From Bacteroides zoogleoformans (lineage in GTDB: Bacteria > Bacteroidota > Bacteroidia > Bacteroidales > Bacteroidaceae): 64,000 bases of DNA. This document shows positions 17,457-26,692 of the stretch, piece after piece; within the stretch, counting starts at the first letter, position 1, and the number at the start of each line of letters is the position of its first letter. The DNA is taken from positions 1,219,001 to 1,283,000 of the forward strand of contig NZ_CP027231.1 in the NCBI RefSeq assembly GCF_002998435.1, written 5' to 3'. Under the pieces are notes generated by a model. That model ran no database searches. It was not told the origin of the DNA and worked only from the letters and a program-made list of their open reading frames with translations. A program made the position numbers and the translations under genes.

Positions 17457-20400
17457 TTCATTTTCTTCTTCAATAGGTTCATCAATGCATAAATGTTGAG
17501 ATTGACATCCTCCGACAATAACTTCTCAATTCTAGCTTCTAATTCTTTAGAACGTTTTTTTTCTTCGACACTTACTTGAAAAGACATCGCTTCTGAAACA
17601 ACAGAGTGTTTTTCACACTCTCGGAAGAGATATATGATATTGTCAACGAGTTGTTCCTCTTGATCATCTCTCAAACGTTCAAGTGGTTGATCCAGCGCAG
17701 CATAAGCAATACTTTGATACCATTCTTGTCGATTGTCGAATTCTGCCATAACGTGATTATAGAAATCACGTTGCTTGTCTGAAAGGAGATGTTCTTTTAT
17801 GTGTGAAAGACGTTGCCGAATCTCTGTAATGTAATCTATATATTCATACTCTTGAAGTTCAAGCCGTTCAATTATCTGTTCCTCTATTCTGTCTATCAAC
17901 GAAGTATAACACGAGCGAAGTTCTCTCACTGCTTTTTGTATAAGGTGGCAATAGTTTGCAACAAAATCCGTGTTGTTTAATGAATTCTTGTCGTATCCTA
18001 ATGCTTCAGGTAAATCCTCAAAGAATGTCTTCTCAGGATCTTTCGCCTTGGCAAGTACGTCTCGAAAACGCAGAGTTGTTATATGATCAAACTTGCAAGT
18101 GTGCTTAGCATAATCATTCAACTGATGATAAAATACAAAGAATGGCTTGATAGTTTCAATAAACTTATTGCTATTTATCTTTTTACTCTCCGGCGCATGG
18201 ATAAACTTGCGATACTGATTGTAGAATTCAATCTTTACCCCATCCTCAGCATACGCCTTGATAGTAAAATCAGAGGGATGTTTTTTTAATAAATCAAAAA
18301 ACTCCATATTGATTTCAGGGATATACACGCCATTGCTCCCAAAAAGAGAATAGTCAAGCCTTTTTATAAATAAATAGGTCGGGATCCAAAAATCCAACAC
18401 TCCCATTTTTATCTTATAGGGCTGCTCTGAGAGTATTTTTATCAGCTCTGATATTTTACGTGGTTTTTCCTGAGTGCTACGAAGAAAATTCTCACATGCA
18501 TTCCAAAGTGACATCATACCATCCACTTGTGGAGCGTCCGCAAACTCTCCGTATTGATGTAACCCCGTCGTTTGGAGTAGTGTGTAATAGATTGTCTTCT
18601 CTGGCGGATATTTATCTTTTTCCCAACTGAGGTCCTCTTTATCCGCATATAAAATGAGAGCTTGCAGATATTTTACACGTGCAGCAGATATACTAGCACT
18701 CAGTTTTTGACGATTAATAAGTTCATTGTTTATTACAGGAGTGAGGAAATATACATCATTACAAACATCAGAAAGCAAAGCATTAAAATCTCGTTGGCTA
18801 CTAATCTTTTTCTCCATACCTTTATAAAACCACGTTACCTCGTCATGATATGAAAATAGACTGTTTTTTATCTTTTTGTTCAGCAAATTCTGTTCATACA
18901 TTCTAAGGTTGCGAATTTCACTCAAGGCAACATTATCAGTTTTGTCTATCAAGATTTTTTCTACGATATAGTCATAGATTTGTATTTTGTGCAGATGTTC
19001 AATGATTGCTTCCGTATGGTTGAAGACTGCAAAGACGATCGCATGCTTACAATCTTTACTGAAACTACTTACTTCATCATACGTATTTTCACGGGTTGAG
19101 AAAATTAATTCAATAAAACCATCAACCTCGTTCGCAGGAGGCTGACCGAATGGCTCATCATAAAGCCTATACTCAAAATAGCGAGGTGTCCCGCTGTGAT
19201 AATAATATGCTTTGACTGGAGCTACACGATTCTTGAATTCCTTTCGAAGTAAATCAATAGGATGTATTGGAACAGGAATAACAGCAGAAGCCTTTATAAT
19301 CTCATCTTCAATGTTTATATCTGTCCCTTCAAATAGAATGTATCGTGCTTTATATTCTGCGTATCGTATGATGCGGAGATTAATGAGTTGTTCTAACACA
19401 ACCTCTGCCATATCTATAGCCATCGCATATTTCATATATTCAATAAGTTGCTTCCTTGGCATAGAAAAACCTGAACTGCCAAAAATATTAAGTAGTCCGA
19501 TAGCCTTTACTGTTTTTAAGGCAGCTGTCATTGACAGATCGTTTTCCCAATTAGCAGTTTCGACACGCTCAATGGCAATAATAATAGCCCTCCATCCCAT
19601 TGAATCTGCATTTACATCGGTTAAATACGAATGAAAGTTTGCCACAAGATAATCATAAACAACACTTAAATTGTATGTACAGGTAGGTGTAGGAGTGAAA
19701 TTACTTAAAGAATCAGAACTTTTGGAATTAAGGAATGAAAATAAGGAGCGTTCATTTTGACCATATTTCTGAATAGCCTTAGTGAGTATAATCGCAGAGA
19801 ATGTATCTAAAGGAAAAAGCTTTTGCATTGTTCCTTCCTTGAGAGTAGGTGCAATAAATTTACATTGCAAAGCAATTTCATAGATAGAATGGGTTTGTAT
19901 ACTAAGTATATCGGTATTATTACGCAATACCTCTGCCGCCATATACAACAGTTGCTCCACTGGCTCCGCAAAAACCACCTCTTGGAAACGCCCTTTTACT
20001 TTTGCCCATTCGTTTTTTTGAACAATATTCAGCTTTGAAGCGTATGCACTAAAATTCTGATGAAGAGTTGTAAGCAGAAGTATATTTCGTCCTGGAACAT
20101 TGACGAACTCTGCCAACTGTTGTATAAAGTATAGTTCTTTCTCAACCTCATTTTTGGCAGCATGTTCAAGAATCTTGCCAAACTCATCTATAACTATTAC
20201 GAGCATCTTATTATGCTTCTTCAGTCGGTGATAATAGTTACGCAACATCTCTATAGCTGTATCCCCATTAGTCTTCTTGCTCAATTTCTTAATGAGCAAA
20301 TAATCTAGTGGATGATACTCTCCCACTATATTTAGAACATCAAAGCCACTAACTGGTGCTAGTACTCTTGAATTTTTTATCAATACATTGTATGTATCCG

Positions 20401-20602
20401 TTCCTATCAAATCATGCTCCAACCTGAGTAGGAAACACGATTTTCCAGTACCGTATGTACCAATAATGGTAAAAGAGTGTATGCCAGTCTGATATTGGCG
20501 GACAATTTCTCCCACCACTTTTTCTACATTAGGTGTAACAATATACCTATCGCTACCTGTGACTCCTGATTCTATGTTGGCTGACAGACTAAAATTCTTC
20601 AT
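17453..20602 (-). CDS. Large AAA+ ATPase partner of DUF4007
   Basis: I choose the ATG at 20602 (MKNFSLSANI) over a GTG nine codons upstream; it overlaps the DUF4007 stop by 14 bases and gives 1049 residues. The N-terminus has Walker A GTYGTGKS at 48-55 and Walker B MLVIVIDEFGK at 133-143. The remaining 800 residues have no domain that I can name, except a helical C-terminus with a charged coiled coil (VEEKKRSKELEARIEKLL). It recalls the large ATPases of BREX (BrxC-like) and of the dnd restriction arm in general layout only. It probably assembles with the DUF4007 protein on DNA. Confidence 0.85.
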   Translation of the reverse strand: MKNFSLSANIESGVTGSDRYIVTPNVEKVVGEIVRQYQTGIHSFTIIGTYGTGKSCFLLRLEHDLIGTDTYNVLIKNSRVLAPVSGFDVLNIVGEYHPLDYLLIKKLSKKTNGDTAIEMLRNYYHRLKKHNKMLVIVIDEFGKILEHAAKNEVEKELYFIQQLAEFVNVPGRNILLLTTLHQNFSAYASKLNIVQKNEWAKVKGRFQEVVFAEPVEQLLYMAAEVLRNNTDILSIQTHSIYEIALQCKFIAPTLKEGTMQKLFPLDTFSAIILTKAIQKYGQNERSLFSFLNSKSSDSLSNFTPTPTCTYNLSVVYDYLVANFHSYLTDVNADSMGWRAIIIAIERVETANWENDLSMTAALKTVKAIGLLNIFGSSGFSMPRKQLIEYMKYAMAIDMAEVVLEQLINLRIIRYAEYKARYILFEGTDINIEDEIIKASAVIPVPIHPIDLLRKEFKNRVAPVKAYYYHSGTPRYFEYRLYDEPFGQPPANEVDGFIELIFSTRENTYDEVSSFSKDCKHAIVFAVFNHTEAIIEHLHKIQIYDYIVEKILIDKTDNVALSEIRNLRMYEQNLLNKKIKNSLFSYHDEVTWFYKGMEKKISSQRDFNALLSDVCNDVYFLTPVINNELINRQKLSASISAARVKYLQALILYADKEDLSWEKDKYPPEKTIYYTLLQTTGLHQYGEFADAPQVDGMMSLWNACENFLRSTQEKPRKISELIKILSEQPYKIKMGVLDFWIPTYLFIKRLDYSLFGSNGVYIPEINMEFFDLLKKHPSDFTIKAYAEDGVKIEFYNQYRKFIHAPESKKINSNKFIETIKPFFVFYHQLNDYAKHTCKFDHITTLRFRDVLAKAKDPEKTFFEDLPEALGYDKNSLNNTDFVANYCHLIQKAVRELRSCYTSLIDRIEEQIIERLELQEYEYIDYITEIRQRLSHIKEHLLSDKQRDFYNHVMAEFDNRQEWYQSIAYAALDQPLERLRDDQEEQLVDNIIYLFRECEKHSVVSEAMSFQVSVEEKKRSKELEARIEKLLSEDVNLNIYALMNLLKKKMK

Positions 20603-21449
20603 TTCTATAGTAGTGTTTAAGAACTTCACTTGGTTTCAATTTATGAAGAAATTGAACTTGACGTAATCCTGCTGTGTCGGAATAACGAAATACATCTGGA
20701 AATAGTTCTTGTATATCGATGAGCATATTTATGAGTTCCATATCAGTTAGGCAGAATATGCTACCTATGGTTTGCAGCATATCATAGTCTACGCTATCAT
20801 TATCTCCTTTCTCTCTCACGATTGCGTAGAGCAGAATCTCAAGCGGAATTTGACGCTTCCCCTCTACATTAAAAGAATATTGCTTTTCGTCTCCTGATAA
20901 ACGAATCAAGTCTAGATCTGTCATAAGGACAGAATAATCTTCCATAGATAAAGTTTTGTGTGAGAGAACATAATTCTGTAGAAGCACTCCAACGTCTTTT
21001 TTTACCGTATTCTCATTGAAACTCTTCAATTTCCCTTTTTCCGTCATCGTACGCTTCACAAATGCAACAACGTGTTCACGATCAAAGGTGAGACGTTCGT
21101 GTTGGAAGTTTGTAAAAAACAATCTATAAAGTGTAGCTTCTCCTGTGCTTATAAGTGTATAATGTAAAAGCCAAAGTGTCCCAAGATCTTCAATGAATGG
21201 GTCTGTGCCATTATTAGAGTCAAATATAAGATGAGCAATGTCTGTTAGTCCGTCATCATCAAGCATTCCAAATGCTCTCATCCAATAACGTATAGAGGCG
21301 ACCATATTCTTACCAACTCCGAGTTTGACAATAGAATAAAGTTCGTTCCAGTCATTATTCTCTAGTGCAAAATCATACCCCTTCTTAAGCCACAAAGCTT
21401 TGCAAGGAAACGATTCATGTCCGGAAAATGTATATTTATTTATAAGCAT
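20589..21449 (-). CDS. DUF4007 family protein
   Basis: The 286-residue product opens with the DUF4007 hallmark TFSGHESFPCKALWLKKGYDF, followed by KLGVGKNMVASIRYWMRAFG. The family is known mainly from genome context, next to PAPS-reductase-like and ATPase genes of modification systems. A role in DNA binding or target choice is the usual guess and is not proven. It is the first of the nine overlapping genes, 14 bases after a DUF4143-type ATPase gene. It overlaps the large ATPase gene, which suggests that the two proteins are made together. Confidence 0.88.
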   Translation of the reverse strand: MLINKYTFSGHESFPCKALWLKKGYDFALENNDWNELYSIVKLGVGKNMVASIRYWMRAFGMLDDDGLTDIAHLIFDSNNGTDPFIEDLGTLWLLHYTLISTGEATLYRLFFTNFQHERLTFDREHVVAFVKRTMTEKGKLKSFNENTVKKDVGVLLQNYVLSHKTLSMEDYSVLMTDLDLIRLSGDEKQYSFNVEGKRQIPLEILLYAIVREKGDNDSVDYDMLQTIGSIFCLTDMELINMLIDIQELFPDVFRYSDTAGLRQVQFLHKLKPSEVLKHYYRNEEF

Positions 21450-21463
21450 AATGAATTCTATAT

Positions 21464-22714
21464 TTATAATTCTAGGGAGTTTTCGTTAAGCAGGAAATCA
21501 TAAACACTAATTGTGGTTATTCCCTGTTCATCTCTTGTAACAGGACATTCTTCACCTATTACGATTATCTTTTTGAATGAATCATCCACTTTTAATAAAG
21601 ATGCTCGCTCTTGTTTCACTTTTTCATCTGTTCCCATTCTGTATGCGGATTGAATGTAGTACCTTCGGCTTCCAAGATTGCAGACAAAATCAACCTCCAA
21701 AGTGGAACGTTGTCTTTTTCCATCTTCTTTGACATTTACAATAGGAACTGCTCCAACGTCTACATTAAATCCACGAACACGCATTTCATTATAGATAAGG
21801 TTTTCCATCAAATGGCTCTTTTCATATTGTCTGAAATTGATACGAGCATTGCGTAGCCCTAAATCCATGAAATAATATTTGAAAGGAGAGTTTATATAGC
21901 GTTTGCCCTTTATATCATATCGAGTTGCCTTTTCAACAAGAAAAGAATCACATAAATAGTCGATGTAATCCTTTATTGTGTCATAGGATATAGATGATTT
22001 TTTCTCACTGCGAAATGAATTTGCAAGTTTATTGGGATTTGTCAATGCACCGATACCAGACGCCATAATGTTGATAAGTTCTTCTAAATCATCATTTTTT
22101 CTTATATCATACCTATCCTTAATGTCCTTGATATAAGTTTCCTCAAACAGAGATTTCAAAAACTTAACTTTTTGTTCCTCTGTAGTACATGACAGAATTT
22201 GTGGCAATCCTCCATATAGCAGATATTCATTTAACCCGGCTTGAATAGAGCCCTTATAGGCAGACATATATTCATGGAAACATAATGGAAAGATTTTTAC
22301 TTCATATCCGCGTCCTCGAAACTCTGTTATAATATCCTTCGAAAGAAATTTTGCATTACTGCCTGTAACATATACGTCAACATTCTGTATCTTGAGAAAT
22401 CCATTGAGAACATCCTCGAAATGATCAAGCATCTGAACTTCATCTAGTAGCACATAATACTTCTCTTTATCTATGATACTATTTTCAATATATGAATACA
22501 GATTGTCCGGATTTCTTAAATCTCTATTCCTGAAATCTTCAAGATCCACTTTTATGATATGATCTGATTTAATTCCATTCTGTTCAAGATATGATACAAA
22601 TATCTCAAACAGGAGATACGATTTTCCACATCTACGCATTCCTGTTATTATCTTAATCATACCATTGCCTTGTAATGAAACCAACTCGGTCAAGTACTTA
22701 TCACGCTTTACCAT
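21464..22714 (-). CDS. AAA ATPase with DUF4143 domain
   Basis: The longest frame starts at 22783, but a promoter -7 box (complement of 22761-22768) lies inside it. I therefore take the start at 22714 (MVKRDKYLTELVSLQGNGMI), the usual beginning of this family. Walker A is ITGMRRCGKSYL near residue 24, Walker B is YYVLLDEVQ near 90, and the C-terminal DUF4143 nuclease-like domain contains EVDFVCNLGSRRYYIQSAY, the PD-(D/E)XK-type E-V-D...Q pattern. Such ATPases are widespread in Bacteroidales and often stand alone. It lies 14 bases upstream of the DUF4007 gene and is probably cotranscribed, but it may not belong to the system. Confidence 0.85.
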   Translation of the reverse strand: MVKRDKYLTELVSLQGNGMIKIITGMRRCGKSYLLFEIFVSYLEQNGIKSDHIIKVDLEDFRNRDLRNPDNLYSYIENSIIDKEKYYVLLDEVQMLDHFEDVLNGFLKIQNVDVYVTGSNAKFLSKDIITEFRGRGYEVKIFPLCFHEYMSAYKGSIQAGLNEYLLYGGLPQILSCTTEEQKVKFLKSLFEETYIKDIKDRYDIRKNDDLEELINIMASGIGALTNPNKLANSFRSEKKSSISYDTIKDYIDYLCDSFLVEKATRYDIKGKRYINSPFKYYFMDLGLRNARINFRQYEKSHLMENLIYNEMRVRGFNVDVGAVPIVNVKEDGKRQRSTLEVDFVCNLGSRRYYIQSAYRMGTDEKVKQERASLLKVDDSFKKIIVIGEECPVTRDEQGITTISVYDFLLNENSLEL

Positions 22715-22760
22715 TTCTGTAATCGGAGTTTGTGTGTAAACATCTCGTAGTTTTCGATCG

Positions 22761-22791
22761 CAAAGGTAATATTTTCCTATCATTTCACCAA
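22761..22791 (-). promoter_or_regulatory. Promoter of the defence operon
   Basis: On the minus strand TTGG (complement of 22788-22791), a 19-base spacer and TACCTTTG (complement of 22761-22768) form a near-consensus Bacteroidetes promoter. It is the only strong one found upstream of the ten minus-strand genes. It also decides the start of the DUF4143 gene, because the longer frame would begin upstream of it. Confidence 0.72.
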
Positions 22792-23092
22792 GGCTTTCTC
22801 GAAAAATATGTGTAAAGGCACAGAGTTTTAGAATAAGAGAGTAGCGTAAATCATTCTACAAAATCCTCATATTTCCGATATTTCCTGCCTTATACTTATT
22901 TTCAAGAAGCCCGTGTTATGCCTTTAATTTTGCAGGAGCACAATCATTTACCCATTAAAAACAAGGATTTATGAAAGACAATACAACTATATATTAGTAT
23001 TGGGAGAGGAGTGCACAGAGAGGTGAAGAATAAGGCAAGAAAGCACGCCTTGTGGGCATAAAAATGTCGCAAGAGGCGTATTTTGTAAAATC
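22792..23092. other. Island backbone stretch without a gene
   Basis: These 300 bases separate the defence operon promoter from the lysozyme remnant. A plus-strand ATG at 22972 with eight codons ends at once in TAG and looks like the left-over start of a lost gene. Nothing else could be supported. Confidence 0.45.
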
Positions 23093-23343
23093 AGGGTACA
23101 CATAAAACAGGGTCAACTCTACATTTCGTCGGTTGACCAATCCTCTGAGGACTTTGCCTTTGTATCGGCAGAAAGAGACAAATTCACGGTAGAAATTTCT
23201 GTCGCCCGGCTCTATCTTCCTCTATCTTCCGCAGCAATAGGCTTTTGGGATGCTTGCCGTATCCCAGCAACCTGCCCGCTCCGACATTGTAGGACAAGAC
23301 GGCAAGCAAAAGAACTGTTCCATTTAAAACATCTGAATATAGG
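23093..23343 (-). pseudogene. Conjugative-transposon lysozyme (GH24-like), truncated and frameshifted
   Basis: Translating the minus strand gives LLLAVLSYNVGAGRLLGYGK, then a frameshift, then GDRNFYREFVSFCRYKGKVL and a C-terminal LVNRRNVELTLFYV. This matches the C-terminal half of the lysozyme-like protein that Bacteroides conjugative transposons carry to open the peptidoglycan for the transfer apparatus. The catalytic N-terminal half is missing. A 10-bp tandem duplication at 23211-23230 causes the frameshift. The remnant directly abuts the DUF3408 fragment, which is not its normal neighbour. Recognition is from remembered family sequence. Confidence 0.62.
23211..23230. repeat. 10-bp tandem duplication breaking the lysozyme frame
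   Basis: The decamer tctatcttcc occurs twice without a gap (23211-23220 and 23221-23230). Removing one copy restores a continuous reading RKIEPGDRNFYREF on the minus strand, so the duplication is the inactivating event or one of them. Confidence 0.8.
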
Positions 23344-23346
23344 GAT

Positions 23347-23633
23347 TTACAACAGCTTCTTGAACTTCATCTCCGCTAATCTGTTGATTTCATCCTTGTA
23401 GGTATCAAGATGATGGAGGATGATGTTCTCCACATAGATGCCAATGGTCATATCTCTGTTTCTCATCGACATGACTATATCCGCCATTGTGTCCTGTAAC
23501 TCTTTGGCAATATAGATGGTCTTGCGATTTTTCAAAGTGTTGCGACAAATGAAAAGCGACTCATAATCGCTCTTATCGGACTTTCTCCTTTCTCTTCTTG
23601 GAACTCTTGAAAAATCCTTTGATATTGGTTCGT
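23347..23633 (-). pseudogene. DUF3408 conjugative transfer protein, C-terminal part cut off by IS21
   Basis: A single continuous minus-strand frame runs from the IS21 border to the stop at 23347. It contains SDKSDYESLFICRNTLKNRK, then TIYIAKELQDTMADIVMSM and IGIYVENIILHHLDTYKDEI. The YESLF...TIYI...YVENII.HH pattern is that of DUF3408 proteins encoded near the transfer genes of CTnDOT-like elements. The N-terminal half is missing, because the IS21 element begins at 23634. Two short open frames in this area are pieces or shadows of this one. No function remains. Confidence 0.7.
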
Positions 23634-23809
23634 TGGAAAAGCCACTCTACTTTGACCCTTTTGGCCAAACAGGATTGCCCACCTTGGCCATAATATGATT
23701 GCCCCTTTTGGCCAAAATAACATTAACCACTTAGTACAAGTGTCGTTAGAGTTTTTTTTGTGTAGATTTGAGAACCCGAGTCCTGGTGTAAGGGGTAATA
23801 ATAAAATCT

Positions 23810-25387
23810 ATGCAAATGAATAAAAGAATCAAGAACATTTTAAGATGTTATGCGGCAGGGATGGGTATCAAGGAAACGGCATCCACGTTCCATACTTCCC
23901 GTAACACTGTCCGCAAGTATGTCCGTCTGTTCCTTTCAAGTGGGAAAAGCATCGATCATCTTCTCTCCCTTTCCGAGGAGCAGTTGCATGAGATGTTTGG
24001 CGGTACGGAATCCCGACGTCGGGAGCCTTCTTCCAAAAGGATTGAATTAGAGGCTTTGCTTCCCGGATATGTATCCCGCCTGACACGCAAAGGGATGAGT
24101 GTCAGAAAACTGTTTAAGGAGTATCATGCTGAATATCCTGACGGTCTTCAGCTGTCTTCCTTCAAGCGGGCAGTCCGCCAGTACAAGTTCCACATCAAGG
24201 TCGTCGGCCATGTCGAGCACTATGCCGCCGACCAGATGTATGTTGATTTTGCCGGTGACAGGCTTGAAGTTGTCGATGAGATGACAGGCGAGACGAAGAA
24301 GGCCGAGGTCTTTGTCGCTGTCCTGCCGTTCAGTCATTATACCTACTGTGAGGCCGTATGGTCACAACGCAAGGAAGACCTGATAAGGGGATGTGAGAAC
24401 GCCATGCAATATTTTGAGGGTGTCCCGGCGGCCATCGTTCCCGACAATCTGAAAGCAGCTGTCACACGGAGCGACCGTAACGAGCCGGTCATCAATGATG
24501 ATTTCGCCGCCTTTGCCGAGCATTACGGTTGTGCAGTCTATCCTGCCCGTGTACGCCACCCCAAGGACAAGGCCCTGGTTGAGAATACCGTGAAACTTCT
24601 CTACCGTTCCGTTTACCTTGACATAGAGGGGATGACATTCTCCAGCCTGGACGGTCTCAATACCGCCATCCGTATTTCCCTGCTTGATTTCAACGAAAAG
24701 GTGATGGCCGGTCGGGAGGCGTCACGTAAGGAGATGTTCCTGCGTGGAGAGAAAGACTATCTCCGTCCGCTTCCTAAGAAACGCTACGTGATGAAAGAGA
24801 GAAAACTCATGACCGTGGGCAAGAACTCCTACGTCTCGTTGTTCAGGCACCATTACAGTGTCCCGAAGGAATATGCAGGAAGGCGTGTGACGATTCTCTA
24901 TGATGCCGATACGGTGGAAATATACTGTAGCATGAACCTTGTCGCCATCCACGACCGCTGTGACATACCCTACACCTATTCATGGAAAAAGGAGCACAAC
25001 CTGCCGGGGCACTATGGTCCTTATGACAAGGATCTTGAGGAACTCTTCCGACGTGCCTCGGAAATAGACAATATCGTATTGAATTATCTCCGGGAAGTGG
25101 AGCGTGTCATGCAATATCCTCCAAAAGCGTTCAGATCCTGTCGGGGCATACTGACGCTGGAGAAAAAATACGGCCGTGACCGTTTGGTCGCTGCCTGCGC
25201 CTGCGCAGAACAGAAGCTACAATACGGGTATCAGGCCTTACGCGAGGTGCTTGAACTGGGAGAAGACGCGGATTTCCTTCCTGATGAGGACGGGAGGATA
25301 CAGCCTGACATGACATCCCCGACACCACTGACCCACAAGAATATACGTGGACGTGACTATTACAGAAAAGACAAACAGGAACAATAA
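23810..25387 (+). CDS. istA: IS21 transposase IstA
   Basis: The 525-residue protein has an N-terminal helix-turn-helix (IKETASTFHTSRNTVRKYVR) for end binding. A DDE integrase core follows with the first Asp in QMYVDFAGDRLEVVD, the second in AIVPDNLKAAV, and the Glu in HPKDKALVENTVKLLYR. A beta-barrel-like C-terminal part follows (YSVPKEYAGRRVTILYDADTVEIY). Its length fits IS21 family IstA. The stop is 10 bases from the istB start. It looks intact and should be able to act with IstB. Confidence 0.93.
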   Translation: MQMNKRIKNILRCYAAGMGIKETASTFHTSRNTVRKYVRLFLSSGKSIDHLLSLSEEQLHEMFGGTESRRREPSSKRIELEALLPGYVSRLTRKGMSVRKLFKEYHAEYPDGLQLSSFKRAVRQYKFHIKVVGHVEHYAADQMYVDFAGDRLEVVDEMTGETKKAEVFVAVLPFSHYTYCEAVWSQRKEDLIRGCENAMQYFEGVPAAIVPDNLKAAVTRSDRNEPVINDDFAAFAEHYGCAVYPARVRHPKDKALVENTVKLLYRSVYLDIEGMTFSSLDGLNTAIRISLLDFNEKVMAGREASRKEMFLRGEKDYLRPLPKKRYVMKERKLMTVGKNSYVSLFRHHYSVPKEYAGRRVTILYDADTVEIYCSMNLVAIHDRCDIPYTYSWKKEHNLPGHYGPYDKDLEELFRRASEIDNIVLNYLREVERVMQYPPKAFRSCRGILTLEKKYGRDRLVAACACAEQKLQYGYQALREVLELGEDADFLPDEDGRIQPDMTSPTPLTHKNIRGRDYYRKDKQEQ

Positions 25388-25397
25388 AGCTAAAATT

Positions 25398-26177
25398 ATG
25401 GAAATAAATAATAAGACAGCTCCCGTAACGGGACAACAAGACCAGAACACCATATCACTGGATTTGATGAGCCGCATGAAATTACACGGTATGGCGGAGG
25501 CTTTCAGGGAAAGCCTTGCCGGCACCACTCCACAGTCCATGACCGCGGACACCTTCCTTTCCATGCTCCTTGCACGCGAATGGGATTACCGTGCCCAGGC
25601 TGCCATAGTGCGGCTTACTAAGAATGCGGCGTTCCGATACAAGGCTTATCTCGAACAGATTGACTATGCCACAAACCGGGGCCTTGAGCGCAATCAGATG
25701 GAACGCCTCGCCACCCTTGACTTTGTACATAAGGGGCAGAACCTCTTCATTACCGGCTCTTCAGGTACAGGGAAAAGCTATCTGGCATGTGCCCTTGGCC
25801 ACGAGGCATGCAAAAGGGGATTCCGTACTTTCTATGCCAATGCACCCAAACTGCTTGGTGCACTGAAGGTTGCCAAAGTCAAAGGTACACTTGAAACTGA
25901 GCTCAAGAAGATTGAGCGTTGCCAGTTACTCATCCTTGACGACCTGTTTCTTGTACCTCTTGATGCCAAGGAACGTCCCATCCTGCTCGAAATTATTGAG
26001 GACAGGCATGAAAGGAAATCCACTATCATAACCTCGCAGTACCCATCGTCCAACTGGTATGACATGGTTGGTGATCCGACAATAGCCGACGCCATCCTTG
26101 ACCGAATCATTCATACGGCCCATACCATTGAGTTGTACGGTGAAAGTATGCGCAAGTTAAGGTCTAAGAAAAACTAG
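25398..26177 (+). CDS. istB: IS21 helper ATPase IstB
   Basis: A longer frame starts at 25347 inside istA; the ATG at 25398 (MEINNKTAPVTG) is 10 bases after the istA stop and gives 259 residues, the normal IstB size. It is a DnaC-like AAA+ ATPase with Walker A ITGSSGTGKSYLACALG and Walker B LLILDDLFLVPLD, and the C-terminal block RIIHTAHTIELYGESMRKLR. In IS21 transposition IstB oligomers select target DNA and activate IstA. Confidence 0.93.
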   Translation: MEINNKTAPVTGQQDQNTISLDLMSRMKLHGMAEAFRESLAGTTPQSMTADTFLSMLLAREWDYRAQAAIVRLTKNAAFRYKAYLEQIDYATNRGLERNQMERLATLDFVHKGQNLFITGSSGTGKSYLACALGHEACKRGFRTFYANAPKLLGALKVAKVKGTLETELKKIERCQLLILDDLFLVPLDAKERPILLEIIEDRHERKSTIITSQYPSSNWYDMVGDPTIADAILDRIIHTAHTIELYGESMRKLRSKKN

Positions 26178-26692
26178 AGAATCAAAAGGATAAAATAAAA
26201 TTGACCCCTATCACCAGGACTTTAAAGGGGCAATCATATTATGGCCAAGGTGGGCAATCCTGTTTGGCCAAAAGGGTCAAAGTAGAGTGGCTTTTCCACC
26301 TAATACCAAAGTGACCGTGAAGCTCAGAAGGTCGAATTACAAAGAAGAGTGGTATCTGATTATAGAGTCGTACCCGGTTTACAAGCGAGGATCTAAATGG
26401 GCAAGCCGTGTGGTGGAATCTATTAACCGAACTATATCCACACCTGTTTGGGACAAGTCGTCCATTGCACGTATCTTGCCAGATGGAACATTCAACTATA
26501 AGCCTAAGCGTGATTTGAATGGAATTATCCAATGCCGTTCAACGATAGACCAAGAGGCTTGTATCTATGCCGATAATGTGCGTAAGTTGCGGCAACATGA
26601 ATATGATAGTGCCATCCTATACACTGATAAGGAAAACGAAATCGCTGCACAGAATGAGCGGAGCGAACAGGATTTTATCAAGTATTTCAATA

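Larger units (their letters stand above)
23634..26298 (+). mobile_element. IS21-family insertion sequence
   Basis: The element is 2665 bp, begins with TG and ends with CA. It has perfect 75-bp inverted ends (23634-23708 and 26224-26298). These ends contain repeated ttggcca-bearing subunits, the multiple terminal repeats typical of IS21. It encodes istA and istB. The flanking bases differ (ttcgt on the left, cctaa on the right), so no target duplication is seen. The left flank is a DUF3408 gene and the right flank an integrase gene, which suggests that sequence was lost next to or between IS copies after insertion. Confidence 0.9.

Noticed and set aside
9304..21449. BREX type 4 assignment from the PAPS-reductase domain
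   Set aside because: No PglZ phosphatase or BrxL-like protease is present, whereas DGQHR and DndD-like proteins are, so a Dnd-like system fits better.
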